In this document: positions 16,504 to 25,481 of the stretch, piece after piece | Position numbering within the stretch: position 1 is the stretch's first letter | Layout of the letters: each line of letters begins with the position of its first letter | DNA from: an uncultured Pelagibacteraceae bacterium | GTDB lineage: Bacteria > Pseudomonadota > Alphaproteobacteria > Pelagibacterales > Pelagibacteraceae | NCBI GenBank assembly: GCA_902609915.1 | Contig: CACLTO010000001.1 | Coordinates: forward strand, 1 to 45,000 | Direction: 5' to 3' | DNA: 45,000 bases | Made by a program: the position numbers and the translations under genes | The notes under the pieces: generated by a model | What the model was told of the DNA's origin: nothing | What the model saw: the letters and a program-made list of their open reading frames with translations, nothing else | Databases searched by the model: none

Positions 16504-17280
16504 TTAATTAATCTTAAAAGAGTCTCCAAAATATGCATTTTTAGCATCAATATTTTTTATAAGATTATTAGGTGTATCTTTAGCGATTACTTTACCATTT
16601 GATAATACTATAGCTAAATCTACACATGATAACAAGTCTCTAGCTTGGTGATCACATAAAATAATTGAAATATTACTTTGTGTCTGTAAATCCACAATAA
16701 TTTGTTGAAGGTTTTTAATTGTCATTATGTCTAAAGCCGCAAAAGGTTCGTCTAATAACAAAATTCTAGGGTTACTCAATAGAGCGAGACAAATCACCAG
16801 ACGTTTTTTCTGTCCTCCTGATAAAAATTCAGCTTTAATATTTTGTAACGATTCAAGTTCAAACTTTGAGATTAGTAAATTTATTCTTTCATCTCTTAAT
16901 TTCTTATCTTCAATTACCATCTCACTAATTGCTTTTAAATTTTCTCTTAAGGTAAGATCATAAAAATATCCCCCATGTTGAGGAACATAGCCAATTTTAT
17001 ATTTTTTAGTTCTATGAAAAATTGGTTCATTAGTTATGTTCTCGTGATCAATAAAAATAGAACCATAATTTGGTTTTAGCAGTCCTATAATAATATTAAA
17101 AATTGTTGATTTCCCAACACCATTTGGGCCAAGTAACCCTAAAATTTCTCCTTGATTTAAACTGAAATTTAAATCTTCAAATATTTTTCTTTTACCAAAG
17201 TAAATTGATATTTTATCAAGCTTAATAAGCTCTTTTTTCTGTTTAAAATTTTTAATACGAAATTTTTTAATGATAGCCAT
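16504..17280 (-). CDS. lptB: LPS export ABC transporter ATP-binding protein
   Basis: LptB powers extraction of lipopolysaccharide from the inner membrane together with LptF/G and LptC. The 258-residue protein has Walker A GPNGVGKST, Q-loop GYVPQHGGYF (the LptB-type position), the ABC signature LSGGQKKR, Walker B ILLLDEPFAALD, and the switch histidine in LCDHQARDLL. The N-terminus carries about 20 extra lysine-rich residues. It starts two bases after the lptC stop, which supports the LptB assignment among the many ABC ATPases. Confidence 0.92.
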   Translation of the reverse strand: MAIIKKFRIKNFKQKKELIKLDKISIYFGKRKIFEDLNFSLNQGEILGLLGPNGVGKSTIFNIIIGLLKPNYGSIFIDHENITNEPIFHRTKKYKIGYVPQHGGYFYDLTLRENLKAISEMVIEDKKLRDERINLLISKFELESLQNIKAEFLSGGQKKRLVICLALLSNPRILLLDEPFAALDIMTIKNLQQIIVDLQTQSNISIILCDHQARDLLSCVDLAIVLSNGKVIAKDTPNNLIKNIDAKNAYFGDSFKIN

Positions 17281-17282
17281 AA

Positions 17283-17870
17283 TTAGTATTTTCCCGATAT
17301 CTGGACATTATCATTTTGATCAAGCATTGAAACACGCATTTTTTTTCTTAAATAATCTAATTCAACTTTATCTGCATACATTTTTGTATTGTTATTCATA
17401 TAGTAAACATTCTCAATTATTTCTATTAAATTTTGTGAGAAATTTAGTTTCACTATTCCCGACTTAATTATTTGATCTGTATATTCGATACTTACATTTT
17501 TCTTAAATACTGTGTCGTTATTTTTTTTATTATAATTTGCTGAGTCTGAATATATTCTGATTACCTCGCTATCTTTACGGATTATTTCTGCATTGACTTT
17601 AAAAAGAAAAATATAATCAGTTTCGTCTTCCTCAAATTTCGCCGACTCTGCATTGATTATATAAGTATTACCAATTAAATCCTGAGATATATATCTTAGA
17701 CTTTCAATTAAATTGGACTCATCGATTTCATTACTTTTATCTGAATTTATTTCAGTAACTTTTTTCTCAGTTAGATCAATTTCTACATTAAAAAATTTTT
17801 GATAAAAAAATACAGATAATAAAATTAATAAAATTATCATTGATAACTGTAAACTTTTTTTTATGTTCAT
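17283..17870 (-). CDS. lptC: LPS export protein LptC-like
   Basis: This is a 195-residue protein with one N-terminal membrane segment (about 9-26) and a periplasmic beta-rich region typical of the LptC/OstA fold, with GNTYIINAESAKFEEDETDYIFLF-type strands. LptC bridges the LptB2FG transporter and the LptA bridge. It lies three bases after kdsD and two before lptB, which is the usual neighbourhood. The lptA gene that often lies between lptC and lptB is missing here. Sequence is weakly conserved in this family, so the call leans on context and the N-terminal anchor. Confidence 0.8.
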   Translation of the reverse strand: MNIKKSLQLSMIILLILLSVFFYQKFFNVEIDLTEKKVTEINSDKSNEIDESNLIESLRYISQDLIGNTYIINAESAKFEEDETDYIFLFKVNAEIIRKDSEVIRIYSDSANYNKKNNDTVFKKNVSIEYTDQIIKSGIVKLNFSQNLIEIIENVYYMNNNTKMYADKVELDYLRKKMRVSMLDQNDNVQISGKY

Positions 17871-17873
17871 ATA

Positions 17874-18845
17874 TCAATAAATCTTGTTTTCCAAAATATT
17901 ATGAATATGAATAATCCCAATTGTATTTGATTTTCTCTTTTCATCATAAACACATAAACAAGTAATTTTATTATCATTCATAATTGACAGTGCTTTTGTC
18001 ACTAATGTATTTTTTTCAATCTTTACAGGGTTTTTAGTCATAACATTTTTTACTTTCAATAAACTTAAATTAATATTTTTTGAATTTAACCTTCTAACTT
18101 GACCATCTGTAATAATTCCTGTCGTATACTTTTTTTTGTTTCTTACAATCAATGTACCTAACTTTTTATCAGTCATAATCTTAAGTGCATGGATCATTGA
18201 GATATTTTCATTAATAAATGGTATTTTGTTATTAGTTAACATGAGATCCTCAACAGTTTTCAATTTTTCTCCAAGGCTCCCAGACGGATGGAATTTTTTA
18301 AAATCTAAATTATTAATTTTTTTCTTTTTCAAAGTCGATACTGCCAAAGCATCTCCAATACTCAGTTGATTAATTGTACTTGATGTAGGTACAATATCAA
18401 GCCCAGCCTCTTTTACTTCTGGAGTCATTAAAATTATGTCACTATTTTTATATAAATCAGAATTTTTTTTTGAAGTAATACCAATTAATAATATTTTATT
18501 TCTATTAGCGTAATTGATTATATTTTTTAATTCAATCGAATTACCAGAATAACTTATCAAAATTAAAATATCTTTTTTGGTGATACTTCCTAAATCACCG
18601 TGTGAACAATCATTTGCTGATAATGAAAAAGATGGAGTACCAACAGAGGATAAAGTAGCAGATATCTTATTAGCAATAATTCCACTTTTACCGACTCCAC
18701 ATAAAATAACTTTAGATTGACAATTTACAATTGCTGTAACGGCTCTATCAAAATTTTTGTTGAGTGATTTTTTTAATTTTTGTAGAGCTTTAATTTCTAA
18801 ATTAATTACATTTTTGGCTATACTCTTATAATTTATTTTTGTCAT
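17874..18845 (-). CDS. kdsD: arabinose 5-phosphate isomerase (KdsD/KpsF)
   Basis: The enzyme converts ribulose 5-phosphate to arabinose 5-phosphate, the precursor of Kdo in LPS. From the ATG at 18845 it has 323 residues; a TTG 12 bases further upstream is also in frame but inside rnd. The SIS domain is clear, with VILCGVGKSGIIANK, SLSANDCSHGDLG and ISYSGNSIE, followed by two CBS repeats. The start codon overlaps the TAA stop of the upstream gene (TAATG). It works in the same pathway as kdsB (23.9 kb). Confidence 0.94.
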   Translation of the reverse strand: MTKINYKSIAKNVINLEIKALQKLKKSLNKNFDRAVTAIVNCQSKVILCGVGKSGIIANKISATLSSVGTPSFSLSANDCSHGDLGSITKKDILILISYSGNSIELKNIINYANRNKILLIGITSKKNSDLYKNSDIILMTPEVKEAGLDIVPTSSTINQLSIGDALAVSTLKKKKINNLDFKKFHPSGSLGEKLKTVEDLMLTNNKIPFINENISMIHALKIMTDKKLGTLIVRNKKKYTTGIITDGQVRRLNSKNINLSLLKVKNVMTKNPVKIEKNTLVTKALSIMNDNKITCLCVYDEKRKSNTIGIIHIHNILENKIY

Positions 18846-19456
18846 TAATGAGCCCAAATATCTTCCTTGAATAAAGCTAAATCTAAATCAACTCTTGTTT
18901 TTAAAAATTTTAAACATTCCTGATATAGTTCAATTCTATTTTCTCTCTTCAAAATTTTATTAAGTTCTTCATTAATTTTATGAAGGTATATAACGTCGTT
19001 TGCACAATATTTAAGCTGACCTTGAGAAAGTTCACCGCCAAAATCTGTTGTTTGAAATTGTTTGCTAATATCAATATTGACAAATTCTTTGATCAATGTT
19101 TTTAATGAATGACTATCTGAAAAAGTACGTGCAATTTTAGATTGGATTTTAGTACATTCAACATTATATACGTCTGTCTTAAGATAATATTTGATGTGAG
19201 CTAGATCACTTCTTGCAAAGTGAAAAATTTTTTTAACATTTTTGTCGCTTAATATTTTGACTAGATTAGGGGCATTATACTTACTTCTATCAAACTGAAC
19301 TATATGGGCATCAGAATTTCCTGAAGAAATTTGAATTAGACACAATGGGTCTCGTTTAACATTTAGCCCCATGAACTCACCATCCACAGCTATTATATTG
19401 CCCAAATTTAAATTCTCAGGTATATCAGTTTTGTATAACTGTATATTATTACTCAT
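18845..19456 (-). CDS. ribonuclease D-like 3'-5' exonuclease
   Basis: This 203-residue protein carries only the DEDDy exonuclease domain. Catalytic positions are visible as VDGEF (where RNase D has DTEF), the Asp in FHFARSDLAHI, and YCANDVIYL with Tyr and Asp. There is no room for the HRDC domains of full-length RNase D, as is common in alphaproteobacteria. The likely substrate is RNA 3' ends such as tRNA precursors. It starts 16 bases from the divergent NDUFA9-like gene, so the two promoters must overlap. Confidence 0.87.
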   Translation of the reverse strand: MSNNIQLYKTDIPENLNLGNIIAVDGEFMGLNVKRDPLCLIQISSGNSDAHIVQFDRSKYNAPNLVKILSDKNVKKIFHFARSDLAHIKYYLKTDVYNVECTKIQSKIARTFSDSHSLKTLIKEFVNIDISKQFQTTDFGGELSQGQLKYCANDVIYLHKINEELNKILKRENRIELYQECLKFLKTRVDLDLALFKEDIWAH

Positions 19457-19472
19457 TTTAAAACATATATAT

Positions 19473-20429
19473 ATGAAAGCAAAAAATTGTCTAATTTTTG
19501 GTGGAAGTGGTCAAATTGGAAGTAACTTGATTAGAAAACTTACTAAAAATAACATTAGAGTAACAGTAGTCACAAGAAATATTCATCAAAAAGGTATAAA
19601 AATTAAAACTCAAGCTAATGCTGGATATATTGAAATTATCGAGTCTAAAATTTTTGATGAAAAGAAAATTGAAAAATTATTTAGTACATCAGATTATTGT
19701 ATAAATTTGATAGGTATTTTATATGAGCGAAAGAGCGGTAATACTTTTAAGAATATTCACACTTTGTTTCCCACCCTTTTAGCAAAATTATGCAAAAAAT
19801 ATAATTTAAAACATTTTATTCATTTATCAGCTTTGGGTATTAATGAGGCCGTTGACTCTAAATATGCAATTTCAAAACTTGAGGGAGAAAAAGGAGTTTT
19901 GAATAACTTTCCTAAAACCACAATATTGAGGCCTTCGGTTGTTTTTTCAAATTCTGACAATTTTAGTACTCAATTTATGACATTATTAAATAGATTACCG
20001 TTTTTTCCACTTTATTATTCTGGAAAAACAAAATTCACACCAATACATTGTTCTGATCTAACTGATATTATTTACCACGTATTACAAAATGAAACTAAGT
20101 CTCAAATTATAGAGTGTATTGGTCCTGAAACCCTTTCTTTTAAGGAAATCTTAGAGATACTACTTCACCTTATGGGAAAAAAAAGATTTTTAGTACCTTT
20201 GCCATTAACCTTCGCAAGCTTATCTGCAAAATTTTTTCAGCTACTTCCAAATCCACTTTTAACTGAAGACCAACTTAGGTTACTAAAATATGATAATGTT
20301 CCCTCAGGTAAGTATAAAACTAATTATGATATAGGTCTGCCAAGCAAACTTTTATTCAAAGATGAGGTAAAAAGATATTCTTTTATGTGGCGAGATGGTG
20401 GAGAGTTTTCGACAGAAAAGTATAATTAA
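19473..20429 (+). CDS. NDUFA9-like NAD(P)-binding protein
   Basis: I use the ATG at 19473 (318 residues); an in-frame ATG at 19371 would lie antisense to the start of the rnd-like gene. The protein begins KNCLIFGGSGQIGSNLIRKL, a Rossmann GGxGxxG motif of the extended short-chain dehydrogenase type. It continues with FIHLSALGIN and YAISKLEGE (Tyr-x-x-x-Lys). The arrangement, plus FTPIHCSDLTDII, resembles the complex I 39 kDa (NDUFA9) accessory family of alphaproteobacteria. A direct role in complex I is inferred only from family; no nuo genes are in this window. Confidence 0.82.
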   Translation: MKAKNCLIFGGSGQIGSNLIRKLTKNNIRVTVVTRNIHQKGIKIKTQANAGYIEIIESKIFDEKKIEKLFSTSDYCINLIGILYERKSGNTFKNIHTLFPTLLAKLCKKYNLKHFIHLSALGINEAVDSKYAISKLEGEKGVLNNFPKTTILRPSVVFSNSDNFSTQFMTLLNRLPFFPLYYSGKTKFTPIHCSDLTDIIYHVLQNETKSQIIECIGPETLSFKEILEILLHLMGKKRFLVPLPLTFASLSAKFFQLLPNPLLTEDQLRLLKYDNVPSGKYKTNYDIGLPSKLLFKDEVKRYSFMWRDGGEFSTEKYN

Positions 20430-20455
20430 ATAGTTAAATCTGTAGCTTAATCTTA

Positions 20456-20956
20456 TTATACAGCATTGATTTTTTTTTCATTATACTCTTGAATTTCTTC
20501 TTTTTCATTATCGTTGCTATCATCTTTTTTACCTTTAGGCTGATAAGCGTATAATAAGTGAAGCTTGCAATATGAAAAATCCTTTAATGAGGATCTTCCA
20601 CAAAAGTAAAATGTTTTTTCATCAGGGTGACCGATAGGCCATTTACAAGAATTTTCGTCTAATTCCTCAAGTTGTTTAGGGTTTTCAGGCTCAAAATCTT
20701 TTTCAATTATTAGTGATTTAAATTTACTTCTTCTCCCTCTTTTTAGTTCATCTAAATTGTTTTGATTATTTGGTGTTACATTTTTATTAGTTTTAGGAGT
20801 TCTAGCTTTTATTTTTGCAGATAAATTTAATCTGTGAGCCTTACCAATTACTGCATTTCGACTAATTCCACCAATAATTTCAGCGATTTGACTTGCAGTA
20901 TTTCCTTTGCCCCATAACTCTTTCAACTTAGCAACTTTTTCATCGTTCCAGCTCAT
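20456..20956 (-). CDS. gcrA: GcrA family cell-cycle regulator
   Basis: GcrA is a sigma70-associated transcription factor of alphaproteobacteria that in Caulobacter acts at promoters carrying methylated GANTC. The 166-residue protein has the family N-terminus MSWNDEKVAKLKELW and the helix-turn-helix IAEIIGGISRNAVIGKAHRL. A basic, asparagine-rich linker follows, then the C-terminal Cys/His block CKWPIGHPDE...CGRSS...YCKLH. Length is typical. An imperfect inverted repeat lies at 20967-21001 just upstream. No CcrM methylase gene is in this window. Confidence 0.93.
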   Translation of the reverse strand: MSWNDEKVAKLKELWGKGNTASQIAEIIGGISRNAVIGKAHRLNLSAKIKARTPKTNKNVTPNNQNNLDELKRGRRSKFKSLIIEKDFEPENPKQLEELDENSCKWPIGHPDEKTFYFCGRSSLKDFSYCKLHLLYAYQPKGKKDDSNDNEKEEIQEYNEKKINAV

Positions 20957-20966
20957 AATATATCAA

Positions 20967-21001
20967 TATAGTGTGTTACTTTAGAATACAAACACAATAT
21001 A
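20967..21001. repeat. imperfect inverted repeat upstream of gcrA
   Basis: TATAGTGTGTT (20967-20977) and AACACAATATA (20991-21001) are complementary at 10 of 11 positions, separated by 13 bases. The element begins 11 bases before the gcrA start codon, so it could be an operator or a hairpin in the gcrA mRNA leader. Confidence 0.45.
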
Positions 21002-21079
21002 GGCGTTAAAATGATGGAATAACAAGCTATTATTTAAAGTTATTAACAAAGATATCAGAAAAAAGTTTTCAATCTGTAC

Positions 21080-21107
21080 TTGTGCCAATATATCTAACGA
21101 ATATAGA
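21080..21107 (+). promoter_or_regulatory. possible argD promoter
   Basis: TTGTGC (21080-21085) and TATAGA (21102-21107) lie 16 bases apart, about 20 bases before the argD ATG. The match to consensus is moderate, and a second -10-like TATAAA is at 21112-21117. Confidence 0.35.
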
Positions 21108-21127
21108 AGTGTATAAATAAATTTTTT

Positions 21128-22294
21128 ATGAGTTATTTAGTAAAAAACTATAATAGAAAAAAAATCTCTTTTAAGTATGGTAAGGGTAGTTATCTATATT
21201 CATATGACAACAAAAAATATTTAGATTTTGTTCAAGGTATAGCTGTAAACTCTTTAGGGCATGCGCATCCTCTATTAATAAAAACTATAAGAAAACAATC
21301 AAAAAAGCTTTGGCATGTTTCTAATGCTTTTTTAATTCCAGAGGGTGAAACGTTAGCTAAAAAATTGTGTCAAAAAACATTTGCAGATTATGTGATGTTT
21401 CAGAATAGTGGTGCAGAGGCCACAGAAGCTGCAATAAAAGTTGCTAGAAGATATTTTTATTCTATTGGGAAAAAAAATAAAAATATAATTTTGTGTGTAA
21501 AAAATTCATTTCACGGCAGAACATTAGCAGCAATTTATGCTAGTGGTTCAAAAAAAATGACCGAGGGATTTGGACCCAAAGTATCTGGATTTAATCATTT
21601 TACTTTTGGAGATCATAAATCTTTAAAAAAAAAGATAACTAATAGAACAGCAGCAATCATGGTTGAGCCTATTATGGGAGAAGGAGGCATTAAAGTGATA
21701 CCTGACTGGTGTTTGAAGGAACTGAGAGAACTATGTAACCAAAAAAAAATTTTATTGATTTTAGATGAGGTTCAGTGTGGGATCTCTAGAACTGGTAATT
21801 TTTTTTCATTTGAAAAATCGAAAGTAAAACCTGACATAGTTCCTATAGCAAAAGGAATAGGAGGTGGCTTTCCCATAGGAGCTGTTTTAATGAGTAAAAA
21901 GGTTGCCTCTGCTATGACTCCTGGCACACATGGTTCTACTTTTGGAGGCAATCCTTTAGCAATGGCTGTAGGCAATACTGTTATGGACATAGTTTCAAAT
22001 AAAAAATTCTTGAAAAGCATTAGAGATTTATCTGAATATTTCTTGTCAAATTTAAATATTATTAAACATCGATATCCAACTATCATAAAAAACATAAGAG
22101 GAAGAGGATTTTTGATTGGAATACAACTTTATAAAGATCAGACTATTTTTATTAAGAAACTAATGGATCATAGATTATTGACCATACGTGCATCCGAGAA
22201 TGTTGTACGTATATTACCACCATTAAATGTAAAAAAAATTGAATTGAATAAGGCTCTAAAAATTATCAATAAAGTTTGTGGAGAATTGAATTAA
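21128..22294 (+). CDS. argD: acetylornithine/succinyldiaminopimelate aminotransferase
   Basis: This PLP-dependent class III aminotransferase makes N-acetylornithine in arginine synthesis, and may also serve lysine synthesis. The 388-residue protein shows the PLP pocket blocks FQNSGAEATEAAIKVAR, NSFHGRTLAAIYASG, LDEVQCGISRTG, and the Schiff-base lysine in IAKGIGGGFPIGA, followed by GSTFGGNPLA. It is followed by argF after a single base. ArgJ of the same pathway is at 34.1 kb. Confidence 0.95.
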   Translation: MSYLVKNYNRKKISFKYGKGSYLYSYDNKKYLDFVQGIAVNSLGHAHPLLIKTIRKQSKKLWHVSNAFLIPEGETLAKKLCQKTFADYVMFQNSGAEATEAAIKVARRYFYSIGKKNKNIILCVKNSFHGRTLAAIYASGSKKMTEGFGPKVSGFNHFTFGDHKSLKKKITNRTAAIMVEPIMGEGGIKVIPDWCLKELRELCNQKKILLILDEVQCGISRTGNFFSFEKSKVKPDIVPIAKGIGGGFPIGAVLMSKKVASAMTPGTHGSTFGGNPLAMAVGNTVMDIVSNKKFLKSIRDLSEYFLSNLNIIKHRYPTIIKNIRGRGFLIGIQLYKDQTIFIKKLMDHRLLTIRASENVVRILPPLNVKKIELNKALKIINKVCGELN

Positions 22295-22295
22295 A

Positions 22296-23225
22296 GTGAA
22301 TCATTTTATAAATTTAAAAGATATTTCAGCAAAAGATCTTAGAAAAATTCTAATTGATGCAAAGAAAAGAAAGAGTTTAAGAAAAAATTTAAACAATCTT
22401 GATGTTGATATTAAAGCTCCTCTCAAAGGAAAATTGTTAATACAAATGTTTGAGAAATCTAGTCTTAGAACAAGACTAAGTTTTTATTTGGCAATAAAGC
22501 AACTTGGTGGAAGTACTTTGACATTAAGGCCTGACGAACTCCACTTATCGAAAGGAGGTGAAAGCATACAAGACACAGCAAAAGTTATTTCAATTTTTGG
22601 TAATGCTTTTATGCTAAGGACAAATAGTGATAAAAAGTTAGAAGAGTTTAAAAAGCATTTATCAATTCCCATTATTAATGGTTTGAGTCCTAGTTCTCAT
22701 GCTACGCAAATCTTATCTGATGTTTTTACTATTGAGGAAATTAAAAAAAAACCGATTTCTAAGTTAAAAATCGCTTGGATTGGTGACTCTAATAATGTTC
22801 TCAACTCCCTTATATCCGCATCAATCAAATTCTCTTTCAAATTAAATATTGGTTGTCCAATTGCATATCGACCAAATAAAAAAATTCTTAAATATATAAA
22901 AAGTAAAAAAAATAAAATCTTAATTTATGATGATCCAAAAAAAGCAGCCAGTGGAGCAGATGTTATTTTTTCAGATAAAGTAATATCTATGAATGATAAA
23001 GGAAATAAAACCAAAAAATTGAGACATTTTAAAAAATTTAGAATTAATAAAGAATTAATTGATTTTGCTAAAAGAGATTGTATTTTTCTTCATTGCTTGC
23101 CAAGAGGCAATGAAGTTGACGACAAAATATTTTTAAGTAATCAATCTAAGGTTTGGCAACAAGCTCTTAATCGAATTCATGTTCAAAAATCTATATTACT
23201 TTATTGCTTTGGAAAGCTAAGGTAA
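22296..23225 (+). CDS. argF: ornithine carbamoyltransferase
   Basis: ArgF makes citrulline from ornithine and carbamoyl phosphate. It starts with GTG one base after the argD stop. The carbamoyl-phosphate loop reads SLRTR in FEKSSLRTRLSF (usual STRTR). The HPxQ motif reads HATQ in SSHATQILSD, and the catalytic HCLPRG is intact. These substitutions are typical of divergent members but the family is unmistakable. The 309-residue length is normal. The 3' end overlaps cycM on the opposite strand by nine bases. Confidence 0.95.
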   Translation: MNHFINLKDISAKDLRKILIDAKKRKSLRKNLNNLDVDIKAPLKGKLLIQMFEKSSLRTRLSFYLAIKQLGGSTLTLRPDELHLSKGGESIQDTAKVISIFGNAFMLRTNSDKKLEEFKKHLSIPIINGLSPSSHATQILSDVFTIEEIKKKPISKLKIAWIGDSNNVLNSLISASIKFSFKLNIGCPIAYRPNKKILKYIKSKKNKILIYDDPKKAASGADVIFSDKVISMNDKGNKTKKLRHFKKFRINKELIDFAKRDCIFLHCLPRGNEVDDKIFLSNQSKVWQQALNRIHVQKSILLYCFGKLR

Positions 23226-23759
23226 CTGCATAGGAGTGTCAGAATTTTGATTTAAGTATAGAATAACTGAAGCTCTATCTTTTTCTTTTCTTAATCCAGC
23301 AAAAGCCATCTTAGTTCCTTTAATCCATTTAGCAGGTTTTAATAAATATCCATTTAGCTCTTCAAAAGTCCATTCTTTTTCATATCCCAAAAGTGCTTTT
23401 GAATATTTGTAATCACTTACTACCCCAACTTTTCTTCCCACAACATTGTATAAAGCTGGACCAATATTATTTTTTCCTCCTTTGACAATTGAGTGACAGG
23501 CAGCACATTTTTTAAAAACTTTCTCGCCTAATACAGGGTCTCCCAAGGCCATAAAAGTTGCCATATCAACTTTTTCCTCGGTTGCCTTAGGGATTGACTG
23601 AGAACTAGCCAAAACTGGTTGTTCCACATCTACAGAATAGCCTGGTGTTTCAGGTTTTTCGACATGAAAAATAATATTTGATAGCTTCCCTATACCAATT
23701 ATTATAAGCGCTACCATTAATATTGCAGCTATCACTTTATTAATTTCAAAAGAGTCCAT
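23217..23759 (-). CDS. cycM: membrane-anchored cytochrome c (CycM type)
   Basis: This 180-residue class I cytochrome c has an N-terminal membrane anchor (about 9-25). A Pro/Ala-rich linker of roughly 40 residues follows, then a haem-binding domain with C85-A-A-C88-H89 and the distal ligand Met151 in GTKMAFAG. CycM proteins carry electrons from the bc1 complex to terminal oxidase in alphaproteobacteria. The gene stands alone, convergent with argF and divergent from kdsB. Confidence 0.92.
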   Translation of the reverse strand: MDSFEINKVIAAILMVALIIIGIGKLSNIIFHVEKPETPGYSVDVEQPVLASSQSIPKATEEKVDMATFMALGDPVLGEKVFKKCAACHSIVKGGKNNIGPALYNVVGRKVGVVSDYKYSKALLGYEKEWTFEELNGYLLKPAKWIKGTKMAFAGLRKEKDRASVILYLNQNSDTPMQLP

Positions 23760-23867
23760 TTATAAAAAATTATTTTAAACATATAACACTATAAATATAA
23801 AATTGCTTATACTTTTAATGTACAATTTTGCCTCTGTTTGTGTTGTAATAACAATTAAAAAAAATTA

Positions 23868-24602
23868 ATGAAGACTCTAGTTCTAATTCCATCAAGGCTG
23901 TCTGCTACAAGATTACCAGGTAAACCTTTATTAAAAATTAACGGATTATCAATCATTTCTCACGTTTTCAAAATAGCACAAAAGGCCAATATAGGAGAAG
24001 TGTTTGTTGCAACAGAGGATCAAGATATTGTTGATGACGTAAAAAAAAATGGCGGTGAGGCAATTTTAACAAGCAATAAACATAAAACTGGAACAGATAG
24101 AATTTATGAGGCTATTAAAAAACTCGGAAAAAAAGATGTAGGGCTAGTTATGAATCTTCAAGGAGATGAACCTTTAATGAATATTGAAGATATTAAAAAT
24201 TTAAATAGACTGATGATTAAGTTTCAGTGCAAAATAGGAACTTTGGCATCTAAAATTATAGATGAAAAAGTATTAAATAATGAAAATATTGTGAAAGTAA
24301 TTACTAAAGAAAGTTTGGATAACTTAAATTTCCCTTTAGCATTAAAATTTTTAAGAAAATTAGGTAAAAATGAAAGTCATACTTATCATCATCTAGGAAT
24401 TTATTGTTATGATTTAGAGACATTAAATAAGTTTGTTTCTATTAAGCAGTCTCATAATGAAATTAAAGATAAATTAGAACAGTTGAGAGCTATAGATAAT
24501 AATATAAATATCAATGTTGCTTTAGCAAAATCATCACCAATTGGTGTCGATACAAAGGAGGATTTTATGGCTATAAAAAAAATTATGGAATATAAATCGT
24601 AA
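23868..24602 (+). CDS. kdsB: 3-deoxy-manno-octulosonate cytidylyltransferase
   Basis: KdsB activates Kdo as CMP-Kdo for LPS core synthesis. The 244-residue protein opens with the nucleotide-binding IPSRLSATRLPGKPL. It continues with VATEDQDIVD, TGTDRIYEA and NLQGDEPLM, all in their usual order. The last base of its TAA stop is the A of the pheA ATG (TAATG), so pheA is translationally coupled. It works with kdsD (17.9 kb) and the Lpt genes. Confidence 0.95.
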   Translation: MKTLVLIPSRLSATRLPGKPLLKINGLSIISHVFKIAQKANIGEVFVATEDQDIVDDVKKNGGEAILTSNKHKTGTDRIYEAIKKLGKKDVGLVMNLQGDEPLMNIEDIKNLNRLMIKFQCKIGTLASKIIDEKVLNNENIVKVITKESLDNLNFPLALKFLRKLGKNESHTYHHLGIYCYDLETLNKFVSIKQSHNEIKDKLEQLRAIDNNININVALAKSSPIGVDTKEDFMAIKKIMEYKS

Positions 24603-25438
24603 TGAATAAAATTTACTTTCAAGGAACTTACGGAGCTTATTCACATTTAGCAGCACTAACAGTTGAACCAAATGCTGAAATTATCCCGTGTAAAACTTTT
24701 GATGAATGTTTTACAAAAGCATTAAAAGACGCAAAATCAAAAATAATAATTCCAGAGTCTAATAGGATCACTGGTAATATAGGAATTGAATATTTAATAT
24801 TTGAGCACAGGTTAAATATTTATGCTGAATATTTTCAAAAAATTGAACATAACTTATTAGGTGTACCTGGTGCAAAGGTTTCTGAAATTAAGGATGTTTA
24901 TTCTCATGCTCAAGCACTTTCTCAGTGTTCTAAATTTATTAAATCTAACAATTTAATTGAACATGTTAGAGCAGATACTGCTGGCTCAGCAGAGATGATT
25001 TCTAATGTCAATAGTAAGGAGAAAGCAGCGATTGCCTCTTCTTTAAGTGCCAAAAAATATAATTTGGACATTATTAAAAAGAATATTGAAAATGAAAAAG
25101 GAAATTTAACGAGATTCTTGATAATGGGGAAGGATATTTCACAGCCTGAATTTGGTAAAAAAAAATATATAACGTCTTTTTTATTTAAACTGAAAAGTAA
25201 ACCTGCAGCTTTATATCAATCATTAGGTGGATTCGCCATTAACGGAGTTAATTTGACTAAGCTTCAAAGCTACCCTGAAAAAAATTCATTCGACTCTTTT
25301 TTCTTTCTATGTGATCTTGACGGCCACATAGAAGACATCAGGGTTCAAAAATCATTAGAGGATCTAGGATTACATTGCCAGGATTTTCACGTTCTAGGTG
25401 TTTTTGAAGCTGACAAACGAAGAGAAATTAGTAAATAA
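24602..25438 (+). CDS. pheA: prephenate dehydratase
   Basis: PheA converts prephenate to phenylpyruvate in phenylalanine synthesis. The 278-residue protein has the prephenate dehydratase domain, with FQGTYGAYSH at the N-terminus, IPESNRITGNIG, and the catalytic Thr-Arg-Phe in NLTRFLIMG (about 178-186). A C-terminal ACT domain follows from about residue 190, with GGFAINGVNLTKLQSYP, the phenylalanine-binding region. There is no chorismate mutase domain, as usual in alphaproteobacteria. Confidence 0.95.
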   Translation: MNKIYFQGTYGAYSHLAALTVEPNAEIIPCKTFDECFTKALKDAKSKIIIPESNRITGNIGIEYLIFEHRLNIYAEYFQKIEHNLLGVPGAKVSEIKDVYSHAQALSQCSKFIKSNNLIEHVRADTAGSAEMISNVNSKEKAAIASSLSAKKYNLDIIKKNIENEKGNLTRFLIMGKDISQPEFGKKKYITSFLFKLKSKPAALYQSLGGFAINGVNLTKLQSYPEKNSFDSFFFLCDLDGHIEDIRVQKSLEDLGLHCQDFHVLGVFEADKRREISK

Positions 25439-25444
25439 CTTTTC

Positions 25445-25474
25445 TTGTAGATAAGAAATTATTACTGTTATAAT
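25445..25474 (+). promoter_or_regulatory. promoter of the SRP RNA gene
   Basis: A perfect -10 TATAAT is at 25469-25474. A weak -35 TTGTAG is at 25445-25450, 18 bases upstream. The predicted start falls at 25481-25482, exactly where the SRP RNA stem begins. Confidence 0.6.
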
Positions 25475-25481
25475 AGATTGT

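Noticed and set aside
19371-19472. Longer start for the NDUFA9-like gene
   Set aside because: It would be antisense to the beginning of the rnd-like gene; the Rossmann motif starts right after the ATG at 19473.
25441-25458. Hairpin TTTCTT/AAGAAA after pheA as a terminator
   Set aside because: The stem is all weak A-U pairs apart from one G-C and is not followed by a T run; it overlaps the SRP RNA -35 region.
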